From Sulfurimonas sp. (GTDB lineage Bacteria; Campylobacterota; Campylobacteria; Campylobacterales; Sulfurimonadaceae), in contig JADGEZ010000001.1 in NCBI GenBank assembly GCA_016744115.1, positions 1 through 64,000 of the forward strand: 64,000 nucleotides of DNA. The letters run 5' to 3'. Position 1 is the stretch's first letter. Every line of letters begins with the position of its first letter. Shown here one piece after another: positions 33,108-43,477 of this stretch. A program made the translations under genes and the position numbers. Under the pieces are notes generated by a model. The model did not search any database. It worked only from the letters and a program-made list of their open reading frames with translations, and had not been told where the DNA came from.

Positions 33108-33981
33108 ACTATTTTTACTCTTAGAGAAATTTTTAATGATTTTACCCGCTTCTTGGAGAAAAGGATTTTTTTCTTTTCTTGCAACTTTGGGATACTATCT
33201 CTCAAGTAGATATAACAAAGTATCTAGGCAAAATTTAGATTTTATCTTTGATGAGACTCTTACAAGTCAAGAAAAAAAAGATATTACAAAGTATGCTTTT
33301 AAAAATTTATCTTTTAACTTCTTGCATGCGATGGAACTCCGCCACATGAGCAAAGAAGATTTACAAAAAAAAATCACGATACAAAATATCCAAGCTGTTC
33401 AAAGAGTACATGCAGAGGGGAGAGCTGTTATTTATGTAACAACTCATTACTGTTCTTGGGAGCTAGGGGGTGCTTCTATTGGTGCATTTATAGAGCCTTT
33501 AATCGCTGTTTATAAGAAGATGAAAAATCGTCAATATGAGAAGTGGTTATTAGAAGCAAGGGATAAATTTGGCAATATCTCTATGGAGAAAACAAATGTT
33601 GTAAAACCACTTGTTAAAAATCTCAAAAATTCTCTTGCTTGTGGTCTTTTAATAGACACAAACATTAGCCAAAAAGATGGTGTAATTATCAACTTCATGG
33701 GAAAACCTCTTCGTCAAACATCAACACCAGCTTATTTAGCAAGAAAATTTAATGCTGCAATAATACCTGTAACTATGAGAACTGACGATGAAGACAACTA
33801 TACTCTTATGCTATTTGATGAGATAAAGGTGCAAAAAACGGATGATGCCGATGCTGACATATTACAAGCAACGCAACTCCAAGCTGATTGGCTAAGTGAT
33901 TTAATAAAAAAAGAACCAAAGTTTTGGTTTTGGCTCCATAGAAGATTTAAAAATGATCATCGAGATATTTATAAGGGATGA
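33097..33981 (+). CDS. lipid A biosynthesis acyltransferase (HtrB/LpxL family)
   Basis: VTTHYCSWELGG acyltransferase motif; internal ATG (MGFKLFLLLEKF) preferred start. Confidence 0.88.
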   Translation: MGFKLFLLLEKFLMILPASWRKGFFSFLATLGYYLSSRYNKVSRQNLDFIFDETLTSQEKKDITKYAFKNLSFNFLHAMELRHMSKEDLQKKITIQNIQAVQRVHAEGRAVIYVTTHYCSWELGGASIGAFIEPLIAVYKKMKNRQYEKWLLEARDKFGNISMEKTNVVKPLVKNLKNSLACGLLIDTNISQKDGVIINFMGKPLRQTSTPAYLARKFNAAIIPVTMRTDDEDNYTLMLFDEIKVQKTDDADADILQATQLQADWLSDLIKKEPKFWFWLHRRFKNDHRDIYKG

Positions 33982-35021
33982 TTATCTTTGAGTTCGTGAC
34001 TTCTTGCTTCAAAAAGTTTCAAAATAGTGAAGAAAAATGCGGTAATTGCAGGTCCTAAAATCATCCCCCAAAAACCATAAGTTGCAAGTCCAGCTATGAT
34101 TGCAAAAAAGATGATGAGTTCATTCATCTTTGCATCATCATCTTTGAGAAGTCCCTTGTTGATAGCTTTAATGATAAGAGGTTTGATAAATGTATCTGCA
34201 ACAATAGAGATAACAACGATGGAATAAACTGCTATAAAAATTGCATTAGAATCATTTCCAAATGCAAATTCATATACCATAAATGGTAACCACATTAAAA
34301 CACCTCCAAGAACTGGAATAAGTGATGCAAACCCATACATAATGCCAAATAAAAGACCGTTATACCCTATGTAAGATACAGCAAGTCCAAATAAAATACC
34401 CTCAAACATAGCTGTTGTTATAATAGAATAAAATACAACACTCATAACCGATGAAAGTTCTTTTGCTAAAAGCTCTGTTTCTTCTATAGACATTTGTATC
34501 ACACGCTTTAAAAATGTAAGAACAAAAGAGCCATTATACTGAGCGAAAAAATAAAATATAATCACAAGAAAAGCATTTTTCAAAAAACCAGCACTAAAAG
34601 CACCAATTTTACCCGTAAGAAATATTGCATTAGCAGCGACTGTGTTTGTATTAATATTTTCTAAAGTATCATTTACAAAGGGAACTAAAAATTTTAAATA
34701 ATCAGGAGGGGATTTTAGAAACTCTTGAATGTACAAATCAATTTTAACCATATCTTGGGGATTTATAGTGTTTAACTCCATGGTAAGCGTGGTTAAAAAA
34801 TAACCTAAGGGAGCAAAAAATAAAGCTGCTAAAAGTAAGCTTGAAACTATTGAAGCAAGAAATTTTGAACGAAATATTTTTTCTAAATAACATTGAATAT
34901 TAGATGTTGAAACTGCCAAAAGTGCTGCGATTAAAATACTTAAAATAAAAGGTGCGTATAAAAGATACATCCAGTACAAAGCTGTAGCAAAAAGTATAGA
35001 TATAAAATATTGTGGCTTCAT
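33969..35021 (-). CDS. AI-2E family transporter
   Basis: Multi-TM protein with AI-2E exporter-like C-terminus (LIPVLGGVLMWLP, FIKPLIIKAI, GFWGMILGPAITAF). Confidence 0.88.
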   Translation of the reverse strand: MKPQYFISILFATALYWMYLLYAPFILSILIAALLAVSTSNIQCYLEKIFRSKFLASIVSSLLLAALFFAPLGYFLTTLTMELNTINPQDMVKIDLYIQEFLKSPPDYLKFLVPFVNDTLENINTNTVAANAIFLTGKIGAFSAGFLKNAFLVIIFYFFAQYNGSFVLTFLKRVIQMSIEETELLAKELSSVMSVVFYSIITTAMFEGILFGLAVSYIGYNGLLFGIMYGFASLIPVLGGVLMWLPFMVYEFAFGNDSNAIFIAVYSIVVISIVADTFIKPLIIKAINKGLLKDDDAKMNELIIFFAIIAGLATYGFWGMILGPAITAFFFTILKLFEARSHELKDNHPL

Positions 35022-36034
35022 TAAAAAAGTCCTCTCGTCTCTCTTGGCATAGGTCTCTCTAAAATTTTATAGGTATTTTGAGTTGCTTTTCTTCCCTTTG
35101 CAGTTCTCTCTAAGTAGCCATTAGCAAGTAAATAAGGCTCAAGTACATCTTCTACTGTTCCCTCATCCTCACTTAATGATGCGGCAATAGTACTCAGCCC
35201 CATCGCTTTACCATTTGCTGAGACTAAAAGATTTAAAAGTTTTAAGTCCATCTCATCAAAACCATGTGAATTTATACCCAGTTCATCTAAAGCATATTTT
35301 GTTCGAGAGTGTTCAATCGTAAATTCATCTGCAACATCGGCAAAATCTCTTACACGACGAAGCAAACGCAAGGCTATACGAGGAGTTCCCCTACTTCGTT
35401 TTGCGATCTCCATTGATGCTTCATAAACTATCTCTTTATCTAGTTTTATTGAGGCCTGTGTGATAATTTTAGAAAGTTCTTGGGAGTCATAAAATTGCAT
35501 TCTAAAACTCATACCAAACCTATCTCTTAATGGATTTGAAAGCATTCCAGCCCGTGTTGTAGCACCAATAAGAGTAAATTTTGGTAAATCAATCTTCACT
35601 GTTTGTGCAGCAGGACCACTACCAATAATAATGTCAATTCTAAAATCTTCCATAGATGAGTATAAAATCTCTTCTATGGCAGGTGTAAGTCTATGGATTT
35701 CATCAATAAATAAGATGTCACCCTCTTGAAGATTTGTCAAAATTGCAGCTAAATCACCACTTTTTTCTATCATTGGGGCAGCAGTTACTTTGATGTTAGC
35801 ATTCATTTCATTTGCAATTATTAAAGCTAATGTTGTCTTTCCAAGTCCCGGAGGACCAGAAAATAAAACATGGTCAAGTGCTTCTTCTCTTTTTTTACTT
35901 GCTTGTATAAAAACAGAAAGGTTTTTTTTAATGCGTTGCTGACCTATGTATTCACTCCAAGCATCAGGGCGAAGTTTATTTTCAACTATTATTTCTTCTG
36001 CGTCAAACTTCTCTATCTCAACAACTCTATCCAT
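35021..36034 (-). CDS. ruvB: Holliday junction DNA helicase RuvB
   Basis: [46 protein letters not shown]. Confidence 0.98.
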   Translation of the reverse strand: MDRVVEIEKFDAEEIIVENKLRPDAWSEYIGQQRIKKNLSVFIQASKKREEALDHVLFSGPPGLGKTTLALIIANEMNANIKVTAAPMIEKSGDLAAILTNLQEGDILFIDEIHRLTPAIEEILYSSMEDFRIDIIIGSGPAAQTVKIDLPKFTLIGATTRAGMLSNPLRDRFGMSFRMQFYDSQELSKIITQASIKLDKEIVYEASMEIAKRSRGTPRIALRLLRRVRDFADVADEFTIEHSRTKYALDELGINSHGFDEMDLKLLNLLVSANGKAMGLSTIAASLSEDEGTVEDVLEPYLLANGYLERTAKGRKATQNTYKILERPMPRETRGLF

Positions 36035-36045
36035 TAAACTGCATC

Positions 36046-36837
36046 CTAATAGCTGTGTTCATCTTTTGGGAAATTTCGATTTTTAACTTCATCTGCATAA
36101 TTTTTTACAGATTCCCTCACTAAATCAGCTCCATTAAGATACTTTTTTACAAACTTAGGTGTAAACGCTTCAAATAAGCCTAACATATCAGAAAAAACCA
36201 ATACTTGTCCATCCACATCGCAACCAGCCCCTATTCCAATAACAGGTATATCTACACTCTTAGCTATCTCTTGAGCGACATCAGAGCGAACTCCTTCTAT
36301 AACCATGCAAAAAGCACCAGCATCTTCAATCGCTCTTGCATCTGCAATAAGAGATAAACATTGTGCATTTGTTTTGCCTTTTATTTTATATCCACCCTCA
36401 CATCTTACTGACTGAGGTAAAAGACCTATATGACCACAAACTGCGATACCATTTGAAGTTAGATGTTCTACAATATCTGCTTTTTCTTTACCACCTTCAA
36501 TCTTAACACCATCGGCGTTAGTTTCTTGAAATACTCGTATAGAATTATGCAGAGCATCCTCAGTGTTTGTATAAGTTCCAAATGGCATATCACTAATAAC
36601 GAAACTGTTTTTTGCACCATTACAAACTGCTTTGGTGTGATAAATCATTTGATCCATTGTTACGCTTAAAGTATCATTTTTTCCAGCAAAACTCATATTT
36701 AAAGAGTCACCTACTAATATCATGTCACTCTCAGCTTCAAACAGTGATGCAAAAAGTGCATCATAGGCGGTTATCATTACTAAAGGTTTTAAACCTTTAG
36801 ATTTTTTTATAGAAGATATAGTCATACTTTTTTTCAT
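36046..36837 (-). CDS. panB: 3-methyl-2-oxobutanoate hydroxymethyltransferase
   Basis: [37 protein letters not shown]. Confidence 0.97.
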   Translation of the reverse strand: MKKSMTISSIKKSKGLKPLVMITAYDALFASLFEAESDMILVGDSLNMSFAGKNDTLSVTMDQMIYHTKAVCNGAKNSFVISDMPFGTYTNTEDALHNSIRVFQETNADGVKIEGGKEKADIVEHLTSNGIAVCGHIGLLPQSVRCEGGYKIKGKTNAQCLSLIADARAIEDAGAFCMVIEGVRSDVAQEIAKSVDIPVIGIGAGCDVDGQVLVFSDMLGLFEAFTPKFVKKYLNGADLVRESVKNYADEVKNRNFPKDEHSY

Positions 36838-36926
36838 AATAAATCTCTTTTTACTCTAATTCAAAATTTTGTCAAATGAATTTTAACTAAAAAGTGCTAC
36901 AATAACATTAATGGGAGAGTTATTTT

Positions 36927-37328
36927 ATGGGAATAAAAAGTGATTTAGATGCTAACTTTGATTTTGAAGTCGTTAATGAATTTTTAGATCACTATTCTAT
37001 GATGATAGATAGCATGGAGATAATGATTTTAGATTTATCAAAGTTGAATCTACAAGCAAGAAGTATTGATGAACTTTTTCGTGTCTTTCATAACATAAAA
37101 TCAGCATCAGGATACTTGAATATAGTCCCTATGTCACGACTAGCCACACTTGTTGAAGATGAACTAGAACAATTAAGATTAAGTACCCGACCTGTTAATG
37201 AAGAAACTATAACTTGGTTGCTTGAAATAAGCGATATGTTTGCGGTTTGGTATCAAAATTTCAAACTAGATGAAAAATTAGCTAAAGTAAAATACTCTCT
37301 GCTAAAAATACCAGACTTGGATAAATAA
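36927..37328 (+). CDS. Hpt-domain phosphotransfer protein
   Basis: FRVFHNIKSASGYLNI HxxKS(A) motif in a single helical domain. Confidence 0.75.
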   Translation: MGIKSDLDANFDFEVVNEFLDHYSMMIDSMEIMILDLSKLNLQARSIDELFRVFHNIKSASGYLNIVPMSRLATLVEDELEQLRLSTRPVNEETITWLLEISDMFAVWYQNFKLDEKLAKVKYSLLKIPDLDK

Positions 37329-38069
37329 TTGAAAAAACTAGTAGCTTTTATAACTTCTACCTACCCAGAAAAATCATTTAGTATAGATTTAGCCTTAGCA
37401 CTTAGTGAAAATGGGGTTGATACCCTTGAGTTAGGCATCCCATTTTCAGATCCCGTAGCAGATGGTCCTTTAATAGAGCAAGCAAACTATAAGGCATTAA
37501 ATCTCGGATTTAAATTTGAGCATTTACTTGAAATTTCTCAAGTAATCTCACCTAAGATAGATACTCTTTGGATGGGTTATTTCAATAGTTTTTATCAACA
37601 AGATATGGATAAACTTATACCCTTAGCAAAAAAAATAGGGGTCAATGGCTTTATCATTCCTGATTTACCACATGAAGAAGCCCTTTCTTATGAAAATCTA
37701 TTTTCTAATAATAATGTTTCTAATATAAGTTTTGTAGCTCCAACAGATAGTGATGAAAGGATTAAAAAGATAGTAAGTAACGCTCAAAAATTCATCTATA
37801 TGGTTGCATATACAGGAATTACAGGTTCAGGGACTAGTGAAGATTTGCAAAAATTTCTCACCTCAATCAAAGCCTATACAAAAACTCCAGTTTATGTAGG
37901 TTTTGGGGTGAATGCAAAAACAGCTAAAGAAAAAGTACAAGGAGCGGATGGAGTGATTGTTGGTAGTGCATTTATTGATATTTTATTACAAGATAAGCTT
38001 GATTATTCTCAAAAAATCAAAAAGTGTACAGAGTTAGCGAAAACTATTAAAAATGAGATAAATTCATAA
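37329..38069 (+). CDS. trpA: tryptophan synthase alpha subunit
   Basis: LELGIPFSDPVADGPLIEQAN, PDLPHEE, YVGFGVN. Confidence 0.97.
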   Translation: MKKLVAFITSTYPEKSFSIDLALALSENGVDTLELGIPFSDPVADGPLIEQANYKALNLGFKFEHLLEISQVISPKIDTLWMGYFNSFYQQDMDKLIPLAKKIGVNGFIIPDLPHEEALSYENLFSNNNVSNISFVAPTDSDERIKKIVSNAQKFIYMVAYTGITGSGTSEDLQKFLTSIKAYTKTPVYVGFGVNAKTAKEKVQGADGVIVGSAFIDILLQDKLDYSQKIKKCTELAKTIKNEINS

Positions 38070-38096
38070 TTTTCATAAGGATTTGTTAGTAAATAA

Positions 38097-38173
38097 TGGT
38101 GCGCCCGACAGGAGTCGAACCTGTGACCTTCGGTACCGCAAACCGATGCTCTATCCAGCTGAGCTACGAGCGC
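38097..38173 (-). tRNA. tRNA-Arg, anticodon GCG, CCA encoded
   Basis: Manual cloverleaf on minus strand: GCGCTCG TA GCTC..GAGC A TCGGT-TTGCGGT-ACCGA AGGTC ACAGG-TTCGACT-CCTGT CGGGCGC A CCA. Confidence 0.93.
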
Positions 38174-38225
38174 ACACCATCTCTATTTTGAGAGGATGAA
38201 ATTATAGCACTTTTAACTTTAATAA

Positions 38226-38447
38226 TTATAAATCATCTAGTTTTTTAGTCATTTTTTCTAATTTTATCTCTTGCATATACAATTCATGATTTTTTCTTAC
38301 ATAAGCTTGAAGCAATAATTTTAAGTCATTGCTTCCTTCCATATTAAAATCTTCTGCCATTTGATGTTCTAAAAATATTGAAAAATCTCCATCAGCATCA
38401 ACATCAAAACGGCGACCACCTATATGTAAAGCTATTTTCTTTATCAT
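38226..38447 (-). CDS. small conserved-looking protein, possibly ZapA-like
   Basis: 73 aa: IALHIGGRRFDVDADGDFSIFLEHQM then helical tail; next to a coiled-coil ORF. Confidence 0.5.
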   Translation of the reverse strand: MIKKIALHIGGRRFDVDADGDFSIFLEHQMAEDFNMEGSNDLKLLLQAYVRKNHELYMQEIKLEKMTKKLDDL

Positions 38448-38453
38448 AAATTA

Positions 38454-38681
38454 TTAGCCTAAAATACTTTCTATTTTACTGACTATTTCTTCTATCTCTA
38501 AATCTTTCATTGTATTTTCTTCAGAAAGTCTTTCAATCTCTTGATCTTTAATCTCTTTTTCTGCTTTTAATGTAATTAACTCATTACGAACCATTTCATT
38601 TTCGCTTTTTAATTCATGAAATTTTTCTAGTATCTCTGATACCTTTTCATCAAGTTTTTCCATAGTATTTTGCGTATCCAT
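38454..38681 (-). CDS. small coiled-coil protein (ZapB-like in appearance)
   Basis: 75 aa, almost entirely heptad-like charged helix; 6 nt upstream of the 38226-38447 ORF. Confidence 0.5.
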   Translation of the reverse strand: MDTQNTMEKLDEKVSEILEKFHELKSENEMVRNELITLKAEKEIKDQEIERLSEENTMKDLEIEEIVSKIESILG

Positions 38682-38770
38682 TTATATTTTCCTAGTTTGT
38701 TTTATATTAGACCTCTTTAAAGTGATCTACTAGTGCAATGTTAGCACAAAGAAACTAATTTACCTCTTTT

Positions 38771-38828
38771 GTCACCCTGAACTTTATTCAGGGTCTTGTG
38801 CTAGATTCTGAATTAAGTTCAGAATGAC
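38771..38828. repeat. short imperfect inverted-repeat element (GTCA...TGAC type), copy 2
   Basis: gtcaccctgaactttattcagggtct-tgtgct-agattctgaattaagttcagaatgac; halves are inverted near-copies and each contains its own 7-bp hairpin. Confidence 0.75.
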
Positions 38829-38853
38829 AGGCTATATCAAACAGTCGTGATAA

Positions 38854-39600
38854 TTAAGCCATATTCATCCCGCCATTTACTTTAAGAGTTTCCCCTGTTA
38901 TGTAACTAGAATGGTCTGAGAGTAAAAATGCTGTAGCATCTGCAATCTCACTAGCTTTACCCATTCTCTTCATCGGGATTTTAGCATTGATGCCATCTTT
39001 AATTTCATCATTTAAACTCTCCGTCATCTCCGTAGCGATAAAACCAGGAGTTACAGTGTTATAGCGTATCCCACTTGTTGCAGCTTCTAAAGCGAAACTT
39101 TTAGTCATTGCAATTACTCCACCCTTTGACGCTGCATAATTTGTCTGCCCTGCATTACCTGTTTCACCAATAATAGAAGCGATATTAACAACTGAACCAA
39201 ATTTTTTCTTTCTCATCACCTTCATAGATTCTCTACAACCAACAAAACAAGATGTTAAGTTTGCATTAATTACCGACATGAAATCTTCATTTTTCATACG
39301 AAGTGCTAGTTTATCTTTTGTAATTCCTGCATTATTTACAAGGTATGAGAGTTCACCATCGCTATCTACTATAGTTTTGATAGCATCAACAAAAGCCGTT
39401 TCATCACTTACATCAAATCCAATCACCGCAGCTTTTCCACCAGCCGCTTCTATCGCCTCTTTAACTGCGTCAGCTTCAACTGCACCACTTCTGTAATGAA
39501 CCCATACCTTTAAACCATAAACGGCTAAAGTTTTCGCAATCTCTGCACCAATACCACGACTTGAACCTGTAACTAAAACATTATTTCCACTAAATTTCAT
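38854..39600 (-). CDS. fabG: 3-oxoacyl-ACP reductase
   Basis: VTGSSRGIGAEIA, NNAGIT, YAASKGG. Confidence 0.95.
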   Translation of the reverse strand: MKFSGNNVLVTGSSRGIGAEIAKTLAVYGLKVWVHYRSGAVEADAVKEAIEAAGGKAAVIGFDVSDETAFVDAIKTIVDSDGELSYLVNNAGITKDKLALRMKNEDFMSVINANLTSCFVGCRESMKVMRKKKFGSVVNIASIIGETGNAGQTNYAASKGGVIAMTKSFALEAATSGIRYNTVTPGFIATEMTESLNDEIKDGINAKIPMKRMGKASEIADATAFLLSDHSSYITGETLKVNGGMNMA

Positions 39601-39704
39601 TTTTTATCCTTGTGTAATACATTGATTAACCAAATACTATAAGATTGATTTTTATTTGATTATCTGAGCATTTTTATAAAATACTCAAATAATCAAACGC
39701 CATA

Positions 39705-40931
39705 TTAGTGTCTATTAAAAAAATTATTGAAATATTTAATCCATGATTCAATTGTATTTGATCTCCTTTTTATTGTAGAATCACCCATTTTTGGGTATTT
39801 TTTAATATCATTTATTTCTATATTTAAACCGTGTAATAAATTAAAGCATATCGGCTCAGAAAATATAATTCTTGCAAATTCAATCATTCTGTCATAGTCC
39901 TTTAATGATAATAAATACCTGCCTTTATCAGTTATAGATATACATTCAGACTTATACTCACATAATTTCATCCACTTAAGAACATTAAAATAATAATCAT
40001 ATTGCCTTGGATCTAGAGAAATATCAAAGTCTATAATGATACTCATTTTTGTTGGACATTCCTCTTTCAAGGTGTTGAGAAATATTGCATGTATTCTATC
40101 AAAACTGTTTGCTTGAGGAAATGGAACACTAGTATCAACTAATCTTTGTTTAGATCTTTTTATATTATCCAATGAAAAACTTTCGAGATTTTTGAATCTA
40201 AAAGCTTTTTCATCTTTGTGTATAGCTAGAAATTGATTGTTTATATATTTAAAAGGGATAAATCTAAAGATACTATTATGGTAATAAAAAATAAAACTAT
40301 TGATTTGTTTTTTATTTTTCACATTTTCTTTCCATACTAATTCAGGGTAAAGAAGTTGTCTAATATTCATATTTCCTCTAAATCCAATTTTAGATTCAAT
40401 TAAATTTACTGTATTTGCACCCTCATAACCACCATCTACCTCTATTTGAACGCCTTGAATATTATAATCTACCCTTCCAATAGAAAAAGACAAATCACCT
40501 CTTAGTCTTCCTCTGATTGTTAAATCTGTTTTTTCATTAAATACAATGTCTAACATACCAGAAATTTTTGCTATATCAAGGGCAGATGATTCACTTTTTA
40601 TATCTAAAGGATTTATAGTGATGATTCCACGAGCTTGTTCTATAATTTGAATTGGACATTTTATTTCTTCTTCTATGTCAATAAAAGGACTGTTTTTTGC
40701 TATTCTATATAATCCATTTTCAATAGCCAATATAGATAAGCTATTTTTTTTCATCACTAAAGGTAGATGCTCTTTATGATCTATTTTTGTCATAAGCCTA
40801 GCTTCTTTACCATCTCTACTTTTTATTTCATCAGCACTTATATCAAAATACCCTTTTGATATAATAATATTTACAATATCTAAATCATTAAATATATTAT
40901 CCCATGCTTGATTATTTGTAACTTTAGCCAT
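39705..40931 (-). CDS. candidate type II restriction endonuclease (PD-(D/E)XK-like) with possible C-terminal winged helix
   Basis: Directly downstream of a Dam-type MTase; VQIEVDGGYEGANTVNLIESKIG compatible with a D/E...ExK active site. Confidence 0.65.
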   Translation of the reverse strand: MAKVTNNQAWDNIFNDLDIVNIIISKGYFDISADEIKSRDGKEARLMTKIDHKEHLPLVMKKNSLSILAIENGLYRIAKNSPFIDIEEEIKCPIQIIEQARGIITINPLDIKSESSALDIAKISGMLDIVFNEKTDLTIRGRLRGDLSFSIGRVDYNIQGVQIEVDGGYEGANTVNLIESKIGFRGNMNIRQLLYPELVWKENVKNKKQINSFIFYYHNSIFRFIPFKYINNQFLAIHKDEKAFRFKNLESFSLDNIKRSKQRLVDTSVPFPQANSFDRIHAIFLNTLKEECPTKMSIIIDFDISLDPRQYDYYFNVLKWMKLCEYKSECISITDKGRYLLSLKDYDRMIEFARIIFSEPICFNLLHGLNIEINDIKKYPKMGDSTIKRRSNTIESWIKYFNNFFNRH

Positions 40932-40942
40932 AATGTCTCTTT

Positions 40943-41799
40943 TTAATAATTTGTTACTAAGACTTCTTTAACCTTACCTCTTCCATTAGCTTTAGAATTA
41001 ATGGATCTGTTTGCATGAACTGTATGAACTGTATATCCATTAACATCATATAGTTCTAATGTATAATCAGTATATGAGTTAGAAAGCATAAAATAAGCAC
41101 CAATATTATCAATATAGTCACACAATTCTCTTAACCTCAACTGCATATCTTCATCAAATCCTTTTTCTGTATAAGCCGTGAAGTTAGAGCTTGCGTTTAA
41201 TGGGATATAGGGAGGATCAAAATAAATAAAATCTCCTTTTTTAATTTTATCTTTAATATTTTCAAAGTCTCCATTTGTTATTTCCGTGTTTTTTAGTAAC
41301 TCACTACAGTTTTTAATATTTTTAGGATCACAGTATTTTGGATTTACATATCTACCAAAGGGAACATTACACTCACCTTTTAAGTTCACTCTATACAATC
41401 CGTTAAAACCAGTTTTATTTAAATAAATAAATCTGCTTGCTTTATCAAGTTTAGTTAATTTACTATATTTAGATTCATCTCTGTCTAAAGCTCTAGTTTC
41501 ATAATAATAATCTGACTCGTTTTTGTGCTTACAAACCGAATCAATTAGCTCTGTAGGCATATCTTTAACAATTGTATATAAGTTAGATAGTTCTTTATTA
41601 TAATCATTAATAAGTGCATTTTTTGGTTTTAATTCAAAAAACAAAGCTCCCCCTCCAATAAAGGGCTCAAAATATCTATTATATTTTTTTGGCATAAGTG
41701 ACTTAATCTCTTTTATTAGTTGTCTTTTTCCTCCAACCCATTTGATTACTGGCTTACAGATATTGTATCCTTTTTATTTTCTAACATTTGCATATTCAT
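40943..41799 (-). pseudogene. Dam-type (MethyltransfD12) adenine-N6 DNA methyltransferase, N-terminally frameshifted as written (ORF track gives 40943-41695)
   Basis: [12 protein letters not shown] and DPPYIPL motifs; upstream reads MNMQMLENKKDTISV, then after adding 1 nt [32 protein letters not shown]. Confidence 0.85.
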
Positions 41800-41932
41800 A
41801 TTTTTACTCTTGTATTTTTTTGTGTAAACTAAAATAAATTTGGTGTTTTCATAAGTGATAGCAATTTATAATATTTATATTGCCTTTGAATTATATCTAA
41901 CTTGTTCTACTAAAAAAGTTAAGTAGAACCTT

Positions 41933-43408
41933 TTATACTAAACTATGATCCATCTCTGAGGGTATCTCTATATCCATAAGTTTTAAAACTGTTGGAGCGA
42001 TATTACTCAAAGCTCCAGCTTCTACTTTTGCTACTCCATCAGCTATGACAAAACACCATACTTTACCTACTGTATGATTTGTAAGAGTATTACCATCATC
42101 ATCTTTCATCTCTTCGCAATTTCCATGGTCTGATGTAAGGACTAAAGCGTAATCATTATCTTTTGCACTCTGTATAATCTTAGCAAGTTGTGCATCAACA
42201 GCACTTACCGCAAGTTTTGCAGCCTCCATATCACCTGTATGACCCACCATATCACCATTTGCAAAATTTACTACTATAAAATCATAAGAAGCATCTATAG
42301 CTTTTAACACTGCATCTCCAACTTTATCTGCACTCATCTCTGGTTTTATATCATAAGTTTTAACATCTGGTGATGGGATTAAGACTCTTGTTTCGTTTTC
42401 GTACGGCTCATCTATTCCACCATTTAAGAAAAAAGTGACATGTGCATATTTTTCAGTTTCCGCTGTATGCAATTGTCTTAAGCCATGAGATGCAATCACC
42501 TCTGCTAAAGTATTTTTTGGAGTATCTTTTTTAAAAAGTACTGGATATTTAAAGCTTTTATCATACTCTGTTATTGTCGCTAGATTTATCTCTAAGGCTC
42601 GTCTTGGAAACTCACTAAAACTTACATCACCCAATGCTCTTACTAACTCTCTCATTCGGTCACTTCTAAAGTTCACGGTTAATATAGAGTCTCCTTCTTT
42701 AACTCCCTCATAGCCCTCAAATGCTCTAGGTTCAACAAACTCATCAGTCTCTCCAATGGAGTAAGAATGTCCTATGTAAGTTTGAGGATCCCAGTGAGTC
42801 ATAGGTCTAGCATCAACTATAGCCTCATATCCTCGTTGCACTCTTTGCCATCTGTTGTCTCTATCCATCGTATAAAAACGCCCAGAAATTGTAGCTATAC
42901 TCATATTCTCATCAAGATGAGATTCAAGTATTTTTATATATTTTGTAGCAGATGTGGGGGAAACATCTCGTCCATCTGTGATGAGATGAAGAAAAACTTT
43001 TTTGCCATTTTTTGAGGCAATTTTTGCAAGACCTATAAAATGTTCTATATGAGAGTGAACACCACCATCACTTAAAAGCCCTATAAGGTGCAATCTATCA
43101 GACTTAGACATCAATGTAATAAGTTCGCTGTTATCTTCTAAAGTATTTTCACTAAGAGCTAGAGATATTTTCACTAAGTCTTGGTATAAAACTCTTCCGC
43201 TCCCTATGCTCATGTGTCCCACTTCAGAATTTCCCATCTGACCCTCAGGAAGTCCAACACTTAGCCCAGATGTATCTATAAGCGAGTGAGGAGTTTCTTT
43301 AAATAATTTGTCATATGCTGGTTTCTTTGCATTAAAAAAAGCATTATGCTCAGTTTTAGGGCTATAACCAATCCCATCAGTGATAATTAGAATCGCTTTT
43401 TTACTCAA
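41933..43408 (-). CDS. gpmI: 2,3-bisphosphoglycerate-independent phosphoglycerate mutase
   Basis: ILIITDGIGYSPKTEHNAF, GNSEVGHMSIGSGRV, TSDHGNCEEM. Confidence 0.97.
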   Translation of the reverse strand: MSKKAILIITDGIGYSPKTEHNAFFNAKKPAYDKLFKETPHSLIDTSGLSVGLPEGQMGNSEVGHMSIGSGRVLYQDLVKISLALSENTLEDNSELITLMSKSDRLHLIGLLSDGGVHSHIEHFIGLAKIASKNGKKVFLHLITDGRDVSPTSATKYIKILESHLDENMSIATISGRFYTMDRDNRWQRVQRGYEAIVDARPMTHWDPQTYIGHSYSIGETDEFVEPRAFEGYEGVKEGDSILTVNFRSDRMRELVRALGDVSFSEFPRRALEINLATITEYDKSFKYPVLFKKDTPKNTLAEVIASHGLRQLHTAETEKYAHVTFFLNGGIDEPYENETRVLIPSPDVKTYDIKPEMSADKVGDAVLKAIDASYDFIVVNFANGDMVGHTGDMEAAKLAVSAVDAQLAKIIQSAKDNDYALVLTSDHGNCEEMKDDDGNTLTNHTVGKVWCFVIADGVAKVEAGALSNIAPTVLKLMDIEIPSEMDHSLV

Positions 43409-43477
43409 TGAATATTCCTTTATTTATCAAATTACATTGATTATACACTTATAGTGTTAATATCCAATATCATAAAT

